8,326 bases of DNA, taken from Chryseobacterium gleum (GTDB lineage: Bacteria > Bacteroidota > Bacteroidia > Flavobacteriales_D > Crocinitomicaceae). The stretch covers positions 1-8,326 of the forward strand of contig CALPSU020000104.1 of the NCBI GenBank assembly GCA_943326315.2. The letters are read 5' to 3'. Made by a program: the position numbers and the translations under genes. This document shows, piece after piece, positions 1 to 6,833 of the stretch; within the stretch, counting starts at the first letter, position 1; every line of letters starts with the position of its first letter. The notes beneath the pieces are model-generated. The model saw only the letters and a program-made list of their open reading frames with translations. It had not been told where the DNA came from and ran no database searches.

Positions 1-1016
1 AATTGACATTATCTCAAGCAGAAAGATTATCCAGTTTGCCTCTTAAATGTATTCAACAAGAATATCCAAATAAGTTAGGGCAAGTATTAAACGAAAGCAC
101 AGATATAAAATCACCAAAGCATCTTCATCCAGCATTTTATGGTTGTTTTGATTGGCATTCAGCTGTACATGGACATTGGTTAATGGTTAGACTATTAAAA
201 GAATATCCAACTCTGAAAAATAATATTTCAATACGAAAAAAATTAAATTATCAATTGACTAAAGAAAATATTTTACAAGAAGTTGCTTTTTTCAAAACGA
301 AATTAAATGGATCCTTTGAGAGAACGTATGGCTGGGCTTGGATTTTAAAATTACACCAAGAATTACTTTCATGGGAGGATCAAGATGCTAAAAAATGGGC
401 TAAAAATCTTGAACCGTTATCTAATCTTTTGGTTGAAAAATATATAGAATTTCTACCTAAATTACACTATCCTATTCGAACGGGAGACCATATCAACACA
501 GCATTTGGATTAGCGTTTGCTCATGATTATTCTGTTTTTACTAAAAATGACACTTTTAGGAAAAGTATAGAAAAACGCTCAAAAGAGTTTTATTTAGGAG
601 ATAAAAACTCACCTTTATCCTACGAGCCTAGCGGTTATGATTTTTTATCACCTTCAATGGAGGAAATGGATTTAATGAGAAGAATTCTTCCTAAAAGTGA
701 TTTTATTTTATGGATTAAAAAATTTATACCTCAAATATTGAATCCAAATTTTGAATGGGAAGTTGGAATAGTTACTGATCGTTCGGATGGAAAATTAGTA
801 CATTTAGATGGTTTAAACTTTAGTAGAGCTTGGTGTTTGTATAATTTAGGTCATTATGATGTTCGGTATAAACATTTGCTAAAATTAGCAGATAAGCATT
901 TATCATATTCTCTACCATCTATTATTGATGGAGATTATATGGGAGAACATTGGTTAGCAACTTTTGCCTTGAGCGCAATGTTGGCTAGAGAAAGTAGACC
1001 CATTATGGCAGATTAA
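1..1016 (+). CDS. DUF2891 family protein, 5'-truncated by window edge
   Basis: This reads as a member of the DUF2891 family, which has no established biochemical function. The reading frame is open from base 3 for 337 codons. The first codon in view is TTG, which is probably an internal Leu, so the true start lies just upstream. Residue numbers count from that codon. The family-like motifs are HPAFYGCFDWHSAVHGHW (42-59, with His52, His56 and His58), RTYGWAW (107-113), IRTGDHINTAFGL (158-170), EPSGYDFLSP (208-217), HLDGLNFSRAWCL (267-279) and GDYMGEHWLATFA (310-322). The repeated His, Asp and Trp clusters spaced along a mostly helical chain suggest an enzyme with a central pocket, possibly an alpha/alpha-barrel, but that is inference. 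No signal peptide is visible, although the N-terminus is missing. The histidine kinase gene starts 7 bases after the stop, so the two are almost certainly co-transcribed. I am confident of the family and know nothing of the substrate. Confidence 0.87.
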   Translation, partial: LTLSQAERLSSLPLKCIQQEYPNKLGQVLNESTDIKSPKHLHPAFYGCFDWHSAVHGHWLMVRLLKEYPTLKNNISIRKKLNYQLTKENILQEVAFFKTKLNGSFERTYGWAWILKLHQELLSWEDQDAKKWAKNLEPLSNLLVEKYIEFLPKLHYPIRTGDHINTAFGLAFAHDYSVFTKNDTFRKSIEKRSKEFYLGDKNSPLSYEPSGYDFLSPSMEEMDLMRRILPKSDFILWIKKFIPQILNPNFEWEVGIVTDRSDGKLVHLDGLNFSRAWCLYNLGHYDVRYKHLLKLADKHLSYSLPSIIDGDYMGEHWLATFALSAMLARESRPIMAD

Positions 1017-1023
1017 TAAAATT

Positions 1024-4000
1024 ATGAAACAGATTATCCGAAAATATTATCAATTTGTTTTAGCAATACTTTTCAGTTTGTTATTCGTTGTATATTATTT
1101 TATAATCTTTTCTGAAAATCATTCCTTATCACTGCTTTCTTTTCAAAATAAGTTTTCAAAATTAGAAAGTAAATTAGAAGAACAATTTAGTGAATCAAAA
1201 TTTAAATTGCTTAATATAGAATCTGAAAATTTTTGGGTTAATTCTTCAAAATGGGATGATATCAATATTCATATTTACCGGAATGATTCATTGATATATT
1301 GGAATTCTAATCAATTACCAATTATAAGATTTGCAGATATTCACTTTCCATCATCTGGAATATTACACCTGCAAAATGGTTGGTATTTTGCTAAAATAAA
1401 GGAAGTAAATCATCAATTAATATGCGTTTCTTTTCTTGTAAAACATGATTATTCTTATGAAAATAAAGAATTAATTAATGAATTCCCAAACAATTTATCT
1501 TTACCTTTTTCAAGTTACATTACTTTCGAACAAGAAAATGGGTTTCCTATTTATTCTAAAAACAAAAGTTATCTTTTTTCTATAAATCCAAACGAATATC
1601 AAATTCCAAGTAGAAATGAATCCTTACTATTGACTGTATTGTTATTGTCTGCGATTGCTTTTTGGCTTATGAGTATAAGTCATTCTATTTTAAGTAAATC
1701 AACTAAATTTGGTTGGTTGGTGTTGTTTGCATTAATAGCTTTAAGATTGATATCAATAAAATTCGTGTGGTTTGGATTTATGCACGATATAGAGACATTT
1801 CAACCTAGTTTATATGGAACAAATGAGTGGTTTCCAAACTTTTTCGAATACCTGGTTAACTGTTTATTTGTAAGTTTTTCATTGTCTTTTTTAGTAAAGC
1901 AGTTGAGGAAATTAAATACTTCTAAAACAAGTAAAATAATCGCTGTTTCATTACTTCTTCTAACAGTTCCTTTTTGGATGTTTCTTATTTATCTCAACAA
2001 AGGATTAATTGAAAATAGTTCTATTCCATTGGTTATTGAGAAATTATTTTCATTAAATATCTATTCCATTTTGGCATTGTCAAGTATTGGATTATTATTT
2101 TATGTTTTTAATCAAGGTATTATTGAAGCTATAAAACTGTGTCATCGAAATAATATAACGTTTAAAGCCCTTGTTTTATTTGGTTTTTTAGTGGGAATAA
2201 TATTTTGGTTTTTTCAGTACAATTATGGAAGTCACTTAATTTTTTCATCTATTTTTCCATTATTAATTTTTTTATTGGCTTTAGTTTCAGTTTATTGGAA
2301 TCGATCAGATTTCAAAATTGCTTTTGGATTATCATTCTTATTTTTATATTCTCTTTTAATAGCTTTAAATTTAGGAGATTTTAACCGTCGAAAAGAACGA
2401 AGTGAACGTGAATTGTATGCAAATCAGTTAGCAACAGAAAAGGATATTGTAACTGAAATTGAATATTCAAATATCATTGAAAAAATTAAAAACGATGAGG
2501 TTCTTCAAAAATTAATTTCTTCACCTCGTCATATGGGATTATCAGATTTTGAAGACGGATTAGAGAGAAGAATTTTTAATGGTTTTTGGGAGAGATATGA
2601 AATGGGATTTAACCTTTTTAATACAAGTCACGAATCAATTATAAATTGTGAAATAAATGAATCAAACGATTATGATAAGCTAAATAGAATTATTGAAAGA
2701 CATGGTTCTGTTTCAGAAATGGATAGTAATGTGTTTTTTATTAATGATTACACTGGAAATTTTAGCTACATCATTAGACAGCCAATTTATACTTCTGACT
2801 CTTTAGAAGCGTTATTAATGGTAACCATGAAATCGAAGAAAATACCAGAAGGGATTGGTTTCCCTCGTTTATTAATTTCATCAAAAGCAAAAGTATTTGA
2901 GCCCCTTCAGAATTATTCGATTGCAAAATATTATAAATCACATTTGGTAACGAAATACGGAAAATTTCATTATCCTTCTTCTGATTTAGCTTTAAATAAT
3001 TGGCGCGAAATAAAAACTGGATATTATGATAGCGATGGATACAACCATTATATACTTCAAAAAACAGCAAATGATGTCGTTGTACTTTCTACTAAAAATT
3101 TCACTATAATTGAATTGATAACCTCCTTTTCTTATCTTTTTTGTTTTTATGGTTTATCCTTACTTCCGTTATTAATCCGTTTCGATTCAAAATCAAAGTT
3201 TCCTAAAAGTTTTACTTTAGCATTTAAAATTCAAATTGTATTAATTAGTTTGGTTTTTATGTCATTATTAGCATTTGGCTGGGGAAGTGGTGTTTTTGTA
3301 AGTAATCAATATACGGAATATACTAATGATTTAATTCGTGAAAAACTAAATTCTGTTCAATTGGAACTAAAGGATAAACTTGGTCAAGAGAGGGAATTAA
3401 GTCTTCAAGATGAAGGAAATTTCATGGAAACGATTCTTCAAAAATTTGCAAAAACATTTGTAACAGATGTTAATTTATATGATCAAAATGGATTTCTTTT
3501 AGCTGCTTCTCGACCTAAAATATTCAATATTGGCCTTCTGAGTGAACAAATGAATCCAACTGCTTTTTTTCAAATGGATATTAAAGATAAAAGTGAATTT
3601 ATACACCAAGAAAATATAGGTAATTTAAATTATTCGTCTGCCTATTCTCCATTTTATAGTAACGATGGAAAATTATTAGGATATCTCAATTTACAACATT
3701 TCGGACAGCAAAAAGAGTTTGAAAGCCAAATTCAGCGATTTTTAGTTGCAATTATTAATGTATTTATGCTATTGCTTGGTATTTCTATCGTTATTGCAAT
3801 TTTTGTTTCTAATTGGGTTACTGCGCCTTTACGAATTATTCAAGAAAGCTTCTCAAAAGTTAGATTCGGAAAACATAATCAACAAATATTGTATGATAAG
3901 GAGGATGAAATAGGCGCCTTAGTAAAAGATTATAATCAAAAGTTAGAAGAATTAGAATATACAGCGCAGCAATTAGCGCAAAGTGAGCGAGAATCTGCTT

Positions 4001-4686
4001 GGAGAGAAATGGCCAAACAAGTAGCTCACGAAATAAAAAACCCTTTGACACCGATGAAATTAAGTGTTCAACAGTTACAAAGAGTTTACGATCCAAATGA
4101 CTTAAATTCTGGGTTAAAACTTCAAAAAGTAACAAATTCAATTATCGAACAAATTGATGCATTGGCAAAAATTGCAAATGAATTTTCTAGTTTTGCCAAA
4201 TTACCTCGACCAAATGAAATTGAAATTGATCTTTTGCCTTTATTAGAAAACGTAGTAGAGGTCTTTAAAGGATCAGCATTATTTCATTTAAGTATTTCTA
4301 CTAAGTTAAAACAATGTGTAGTAATAGCTGATAAAGATTTAATGTTACGTGTTTTTAATAATCTGATTAAAAATGCGATTCAATCTATTCCAGATGGTAA
4401 ACACGGAGAAATTGAAATAATAATTTTAGAAGAAAATGATCATTTCTTGTTTAAATTTAAAGACAATGGAGTAGGAATAGCACCTGATAAACATTCAAAA
4501 ATATTTGTCCCTTATTTTACAACAAAAAGCACTGGAACAGGATTAGGATTAGCTATGGTGAAACAGATCATTGAAAATCATAGAGGTACAATAGGTTTTG
4601 AATCGGATGAATCGGATGGTACGATTTTTTGGTTTACAATTTCAAACGTAATTTTAAAAAAGGATTATGTACCCATATCACAATAA
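1024..4686 (+). CDS. Large NtrY-like transmembrane sensor histidine kinase (HAMP, HisKA, HATPase_c)
   Basis: This 1220-residue inner-membrane sensor kinase should autophosphorylate on His and pass phosphate to a response regulator not present here. One membrane helix (about 11-28) precedes an extracytoplasmic region (30-200). About eight helices follow (201-449), then a second outer region (450-692), helices near 697-717 and 735-757, a third outer region (758-902) that looks Cache/PDC-like, and a final helix (904-927). The cytoplasmic part has a HAMP domain (about 928-980, with Pro935 and DEIG at 961-964), a short coiled coil, HisKA with AHEIKNPLTP and phospho-acceptor His1002, and HATPase_c. 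The ATPase boxes are NLIKNA (1113-1118), DNGVGI (1147-1152), YFTTK (1164-1168) and GTGLGL (1171-1176). The HExxN arrangement (His1002 to Asn1006) suggests phosphatase activity as well. Basic loops after helices 2, 4, 6, 8 and 10 support the topology. The HisKA sequence resembles NtrY, but nitrogen sensing is not implied. No receiver or DNA-binding domain is fused. The signal is unknown. Confidence 0.95.
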   Translation: MKQIIRKYYQFVLAILFSLLFVVYYFIIFSENHSLSLLSFQNKFSKLESKLEEQFSESKFKLLNIESENFWVNSSKWDDINIHIYRNDSLIYWNSNQLPIIRFADIHFPSSGILHLQNGWYFAKIKEVNHQLICVSFLVKHDYSYENKELINEFPNNLSLPFSSYITFEQENGFPIYSKNKSYLFSINPNEYQIPSRNESLLLTVLLLSAIAFWLMSISHSILSKSTKFGWLVLFALIALRLISIKFVWFGFMHDIETFQPSLYGTNEWFPNFFEYLVNCLFVSFSLSFLVKQLRKLNTSKTSKIIAVSLLLLTVPFWMFLIYLNKGLIENSSIPLVIEKLFSLNIYSILALSSIGLLFYVFNQGIIEAIKLCHRNNITFKALVLFGFLVGIIFWFFQYNYGSHLIFSSIFPLLIFLLALVSVYWNRSDFKIAFGLSFLFLYSLLIALNLGDFNRRKERSERELYANQLATEKDIVTEIEYSNIIEKIKNDEVLQKLISSPRHMGLSDFEDGLERRIFNGFWERYEMGFNLFNTSHESIINCEINESNDYDKLNRIIERHGSVSEMDSNVFFINDYTGNFSYIIRQPIYTSDSLEALLMVTMKSKKIPEGIGFPRLLISSKAKVFEPLQNYSIAKYYKSHLVTKYGKFHYPSSDLALNNWREIKTGYYDSDGYNHYILQKTANDVVVLSTKNFTIIELITSFSYLFCFYGLSLLPLLIRFDSKSKFPKSFTLAFKIQIVLISLVFMSLLAFGWGSGVFVSNQYTEYTNDLIREKLNSVQLELKDKLGQERELSLQDEGNFMETILQKFAKTFVTDVNLYDQNGFLLAASRPKIFNIGLLSEQMNPTAFFQMDIKDKSEFIHQENIGNLNYSSAYSPFYSNDGKLLGYLNLQHFGQQKEFESQIQRFLVAIINVFMLLLGISIVIAIFVSNWVTAPLRIIQESFSKVRFGKHNQQILYDKEDEIGALVKDYNQKLEELEYTAQQLAQSERESAWREMAKQVAHEIKNPLTPMKLSVQQLQRVYDPNDLNSGLKLQKVTNSIIEQIDALAKIANEFSSFAKLPRPNEIEIDLLPLLENVVEVFKGSALFHLSISTKLKQCVVIADKDLMLRVFNNLIKNAIQSIPDGKHGEIEIIILEENDHFLFKFKDNGVGIAPDKHSKIFVPYFTTKSTGTGLGLAMVKQIIENHRGTIGFESDESDGTIFWFTISNVILKKDYVPISQ

Positions 4687-4846
4687 AATAAAGCAAAGAA
4701 TCGACAACGGAGAATTGGTTAAATACGAATTTGTTGATCACTATAAAAAGATAGCACCTTGTTTAATACTCTATTTTTCAACCGAACCTTATTTGCGTCC
4801 AATTCGACAACACCGTTTTGAGGAATATAAATCATTATTAAAATAA
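4667..4846 (+). CDS. Small hypothetical protein (59 aa) overlapping the kinase 3' end
   Basis: An ATG at 4667 opens a 59-codon frame ending in TAA at 4844-4846. It overlaps the last 20 bases of the kinase gene in another frame. An in-frame stop at 4655-4657 and no other upstream start make this the only plausible start. The protein begins MYPYHNKIKQRIDNGELVKY and ends with FSTEPYLRPIRQHRFEEYK. It is soluble, rich in basic and aromatic residues, and has no membrane segment or Cys cluster. The balanced composition, the Pro-Tyr and RPIRQHR motifs, and the stop immediately before a strong stem-loop all argue for a real gene. From memory it resembles a short conserved flavobacterial hypothetical protein, which I cannot confirm. 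The overlap suggests translational coupling to the kinase. Its function is unknown. Confidence 0.78.
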   Translation: MYPYHNKIKQRIDNGELVKYEFVDHYKKIAPCLILYFSTEPYLRPIRQHRFEEYKSLLK

Positions 4847-4882
4847 TAAACCTAGAAAGCAATTGCCTCCTAGGTTTATTAT
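4843..4882. terminator. Stem-loop terminator between convergent genes
   Basis: Bases 4843-4855 pair perfectly with 4870-4882, a 13-bp stem (core AATAAACCTAG / CTAGGTTTATT) around a 14-base loop. The left arm overlaps the last codon and stop of the 59-codon gene. The position between two converging genes suggests a shared, bidirectional terminator. On the - strand the stem is followed by TTTAATAATG, a modest T-rich run. On the + strand there is no long T tract, so termination in that direction is less certain. Confidence 0.72.
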
Positions 4883-4899
4883 AAAGAATTAATTCTTTA
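4882..4899. repeat. 18-bp perfect palindrome in the convergent intergenic region
   Basis: TAAAGAATTAATTCTTTA is its own reverse complement. It abuts the right arm of the preceding stem-loop and lies 19 bases before the - strand gene's stop codon. It has no unpaired loop, so it would fold as a hairpin only by opening the central bases. It may add to termination or bind a dimeric protein. Its high AT content means chance cannot be excluded. Confidence 0.5.
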
Positions 4900-4917
4900 A
4901 ATTATAGTGTAAGAATT

Positions 4918-6174
4918 TTACATTCCACTTAATGCTTGTTCAATATCTGCAATAATATCATTGTAGTTTTCAACCCCAACGGAAAGTCTCACTAATTTTT
5001 CGGTAATATGCATTACTTTTTTGTCTTCTTGAGGTACATCAGCGTGTGTCATTGTTTGAGGGTGTTCTGCTAAACTTTCTGTTCCACCTAAACTAACCGC
5101 TAATTTGATTAATTTCAATGAATCTAAAAAATGGAAAGCTTCTTTTTCACCACCTTTTACATCAAACGCAATCATTGCTCCAGCAGCAGAATATTGTTTT
5201 TTGTAAATTACTTTTTCTCTTTCATCATCGCCATCATTAATAAAACCTAAATAATAGACTTTCTCCACTTTTGGATGATTTCTTAAATATTTCGCAACAA
5301 ATTCAGCATTTCTAGCTTGTTCATCCATTCTAACTTTTAAAGTTTCCAAACTTCTCATTAATAACCAACCTGTCCAAGGTCCAGCCATATTTCCTAAGAA
5401 AGTTCTTAATCCTTTTACACGTGCCATCAATGATTTAGAACCCAAACACGCTCCAGCGATTACATCTGAATGACCACCAATGTATTTTGTAGCAGAATAA
5501 AGAACTAAGTCGGCACCGTGTTTCAATGGATGTTGCCATATTGGTCCCATATAGGTATTATCAACGGATAAAATAACCGGTTTATCTTCTGTAGCAAAAT
5601 GATTTTTAATTTCTGCACACATTTCAATGTCGATCAAAGCATTCGTTGGATTAGCAGGTGTTTCAATGTGAATCATCGTTAAACGGTTTGCTTTTCCAGT
5701 TGCTTCGATACGTGCTATAATTTGTTCTTTCGAATCTGTTGCATGAAAACCAACTGCTTCTATTTGTAATTTCTTTAAAAAGTGATTGATGAAATGATCC
5801 GTACCACCATATACAGGGCGAGAATACAATAATAAATCACCAGGCACCATAAATTCCATTAATGCAGTTGAGATAGCAGACATACCACTTTCAAAAACAG
5901 CACAATCTTCAGCGCCATCCCATAAACACAAGCGATTTTCTAAAATCTCTAAATCAGGATTATTTAATCTACTGTAAATCAATCCTAATTCTTCACCTTT
6001 GTCTTTTTCTCTTAATCCATACGCTAATTCGAAAAATCGTTTTCCTTCCATTGCTGAATTGAAAACAAAGGTAGAAGTTTGAAAAATAGGGCATTTTAAA
6101 GCACCTTCTGATAGAGATGGTTTATAACCATATGTCATCATTAAACTTTCTGGCTGCATTTTAGAGTAATCCAT
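4918..6174 (-). CDS. PLP-dependent cystathionine gamma-synthase / gamma-lyase family enzyme
   Basis: This 418-residue cytoplasmic enzyme belongs to the Cys/Met metabolism PLP-dependent family. Visible family residues are YSRLNNP (67-73; Tyr67 and Arg69 bind PLP phosphate from the neighbouring subunit), SGMSAIS (96-102), the ring-stacking Tyr122 in VYGGTDHF, Asp205 in SVDNTYMGP, the PLP lysine Lys230 in SATKYIGGHSDVIAG (227-241), SLGGTESL (361-368) and the substrate-carboxylate Arg396. Position 124 is Gly, where methionine gamma-lyases such as the Pseudomonas putida enzyme carry a Cys (YGC), so the site looks more like cystathionine gamma-lyase or synthase. About ten extra residues lie before YSR (roughly 51-63) compared with classical methionine gamma-lyase. 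Such proteins are variously named methionine gamma-lyase or cystathionine gamma-synthase family, and the sequence does not decide between them. The ATG at 6174 follows a -7 promoter element by about 20 bases. The divergent Lrp/AsnC gene is its likely regulator. Confidence 0.93.
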   Translation of the reverse strand: MDYSKMQPESLMMTYGYKPSLSEGALKCPIFQTSTFVFNSAMEGKRFFELAYGLREKDKGEELGLIYSRLNNPDLEILENRLCLWDGAEDCAVFESGMSAISTALMEFMVPGDLLLYSRPVYGGTDHFINHFLKKLQIEAVGFHATDSKEQIIARIEATGKANRLTMIHIETPANPTNALIDIEMCAEIKNHFATEDKPVILSVDNTYMGPIWQHPLKHGADLVLYSATKYIGGHSDVIAGACLGSKSLMARVKGLRTFLGNMAGPWTGWLLMRSLETLKVRMDEQARNAEFVAKYLRNHPKVEKVYYLGFINDGDDEREKVIYKKQYSAAGAMIAFDVKGGEKEAFHFLDSLKLIKLAVSLGGTESLAEHPQTMTHADVPQEDKKVMHITEKLVRLSVGVENYNDIIADIEQALSGM

Positions 6175-6322
6175 AGAATTTTGTTCTTATTAATTTCTTC
6201 AAATTTACCTTTAATTCTATTTAATTTACTAGTTAAAGATTATTTTTCTTTATTAGTGTTATACTATAGTTTTTTTAAACTAAAATTTTATTATTTTTAT
6301 TGCTTTAAAAGAAAAACATTCT
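6175..6322. promoter_or_regulatory. Divergent promoter region with ACTA/TAGT dyad cluster (candidate Lrp/AsnC operator)
   Basis: This 148-base, very AT-rich gap must hold promoters for both flanking genes. Between 6228 and 6282 there are six ACTA or TAGT words and none elsewhere in the gap. They pair as dyads: TTTACTAGTTAA (6225-6236), TAGT-N5-ACTA (6254-6266), ACTATAGT (6263-6270) and TAGTTT-N4-AAACTA (6267-6282). Lrp-family proteins bind such spaced palindromes next to their own genes, so this is a reasonable operator, although it does not match the Escherichia coli Lrp consensus well. A weak -7-like TAGTTTTT (6267-6274) could serve the regulator gene and would lie inside the dyads. No gene is seen here. 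Confidence 0.45.
6200..6207 (-). promoter_or_regulatory. Bacteroidota -7 promoter element for the PLP enzyme gene
   Basis: Read on the - strand these bases are TAAATTTG, a full match to the Bacteroidota -7 consensus TAnnTTTG. Transcription would start near 6194, giving a leader of about 20 bases before the ATG at 6174. No clear -33 TTTG lies at the expected spacing upstream. Confidence 0.5.
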
Positions 6323-6769
6323 ATGACAGTCCAACTTGATACGATTGATCTTCAGATTTTAGATCTTTTATCCAAAAATGGAAAACTTGGAAATAAAGAA
6401 ATTGCAGCAGTTATCGGATTATCTACAACTCCAACATTTGAACGTGTTAAACGACTTGAGAAAAAAGGAATAATCAAAGGTTATATAGCAATTTTAGACA
6501 AAAAGAAAATTGGGAAAGGTTTAAAAGTTTTTTGTCAAGTTTCATTAAAGTCGCATAATGCTGAAATTATTGACGGATTTGAAGCTGAAATCATACACCT
6601 TTCAGAAGTAAGCGCTTGTTATCATATCGCAGGAGATTTCGACTATTCGCTTTTCATAGAAGTAGCTGATATGGATGAGTACCAACAATTTCTGAAACAG
6701 AAATTAGCAAATATTCCAAATATTGCAAACGTTCAAACTGCTTTTGTGATGAGTACGTTGAAGGGGTGA
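6323..6769 (+). CDS. Lrp/AsnC family transcriptional regulator
   Basis: This 148-residue DNA-binding protein has the typical length and layout of the Lrp/AsnC family. The N-terminal winged helix-turn-helix spans about 5-52 (LDTIDLQILDLL, then NKEIAAVIGLSTTPTFERVK with recognition helix near 35-46, and the wing KKGIIKGY). The C-terminal ligand-binding and oligomerisation domain (RAM) spans about 65-143 and contains HIAGDFDYSLFIEV (101-114), which carries the G-D-x-D-Y signature associated with effector binding. Family members form dimers to octamers and often respond to amino acids. Because it is divergent from a sulfur amino acid PLP enzyme, local control of that gene, probably in response to methionine, cysteine or a related amino acid, is likely but inferred. 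It may also repress itself. The ATG at 6323 fits the family N-terminus, and no strong Shine-Dalgarno is present. The propionyl-CoA carboxylase gene follows after 64 bases from its own promoter. Confidence 0.95.
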   Translation: MTVQLDTIDLQILDLLSKNGKLGNKEIAAVIGLSTTPTFERVKRLEKKGIIKGYIAILDKKKIGKGLKVFCQVSLKSHNAEIIDGFEAEIIHLSEVSACYHIAGDFDYSLFIEVADMDEYQQFLKQKLANIPNIANVQTAFVMSTLKG

Positions 6770-6789
6770 TGTTTTTTTAAAATAAACAT
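6769..6789. repeat. 21-bp imperfect palindrome abutting the carboxylase promoter
   Basis: The arms ATGTTT (6769-6774) and AAACAT (6784-6789) flank a TTTTAAAAT core. Nine of ten base pairs around the central base 6779 match, with a single T:T mismatch at 6775/6783. It starts at the regulator's stop codon and ends immediately before the -7 element, in the spacer region of the promoter. It could be an operator or a weak terminator-like hairpin for the regulator gene. Its AT richness tempers confidence. Confidence 0.4.
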
Positions 6790-6797
6790 TATCTTTG
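6790..6797 (+). promoter_or_regulatory. Bacteroidota -7 promoter element for the carboxylase gene
   Basis: TATCTTTG matches the TAnnTTTG consensus exactly. Transcription would begin near 6804, giving a leader of about 30 bases before the ATG at 6834. No clear TTTG lies at the usual -33 spacing; the T run at 6772-6778 is the closest T-rich stretch. An AGGAG at 6813-6817 sits 16 bases from the ATG, too far to act as a normal Shine-Dalgarno. Confidence 0.62.
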
Positions 6798-6833
6798 CAC
6801 CCGATCCAAAACAGGAGATAAACTTTTACGAAG

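Noticed and set aside
3..5. TTG as the start codon of the DUF2891 gene
   Set aside because: It is simply the first in-frame start-like codon in view, only two bases from the edge with no room for a ribosome binding site; the true start is probably outside the window.
2774..3070. 98-codon open frame on the - strand inside the kinase gene
   Set aside because: It lies wholly within a well-supported kinase frame, has no recognisable domain, and reads as an antisense shadow of AT-rich coding sequence.
3860..4141. 93-codon open frame on the - strand opposite the HAMP/HisKA region
   Set aside because: It is antisense to the most conserved part of the kinase, has no family features and no promoter, and is best explained as a shadow.
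6813..6817. AGGAG as Shine-Dalgarno for the carboxylase
   Set aside because: It lies 16 bases before the ATG, beyond normal spacing, and an in-frame stop at 6819-6821 with no other start codon rules out a closer upstream start.
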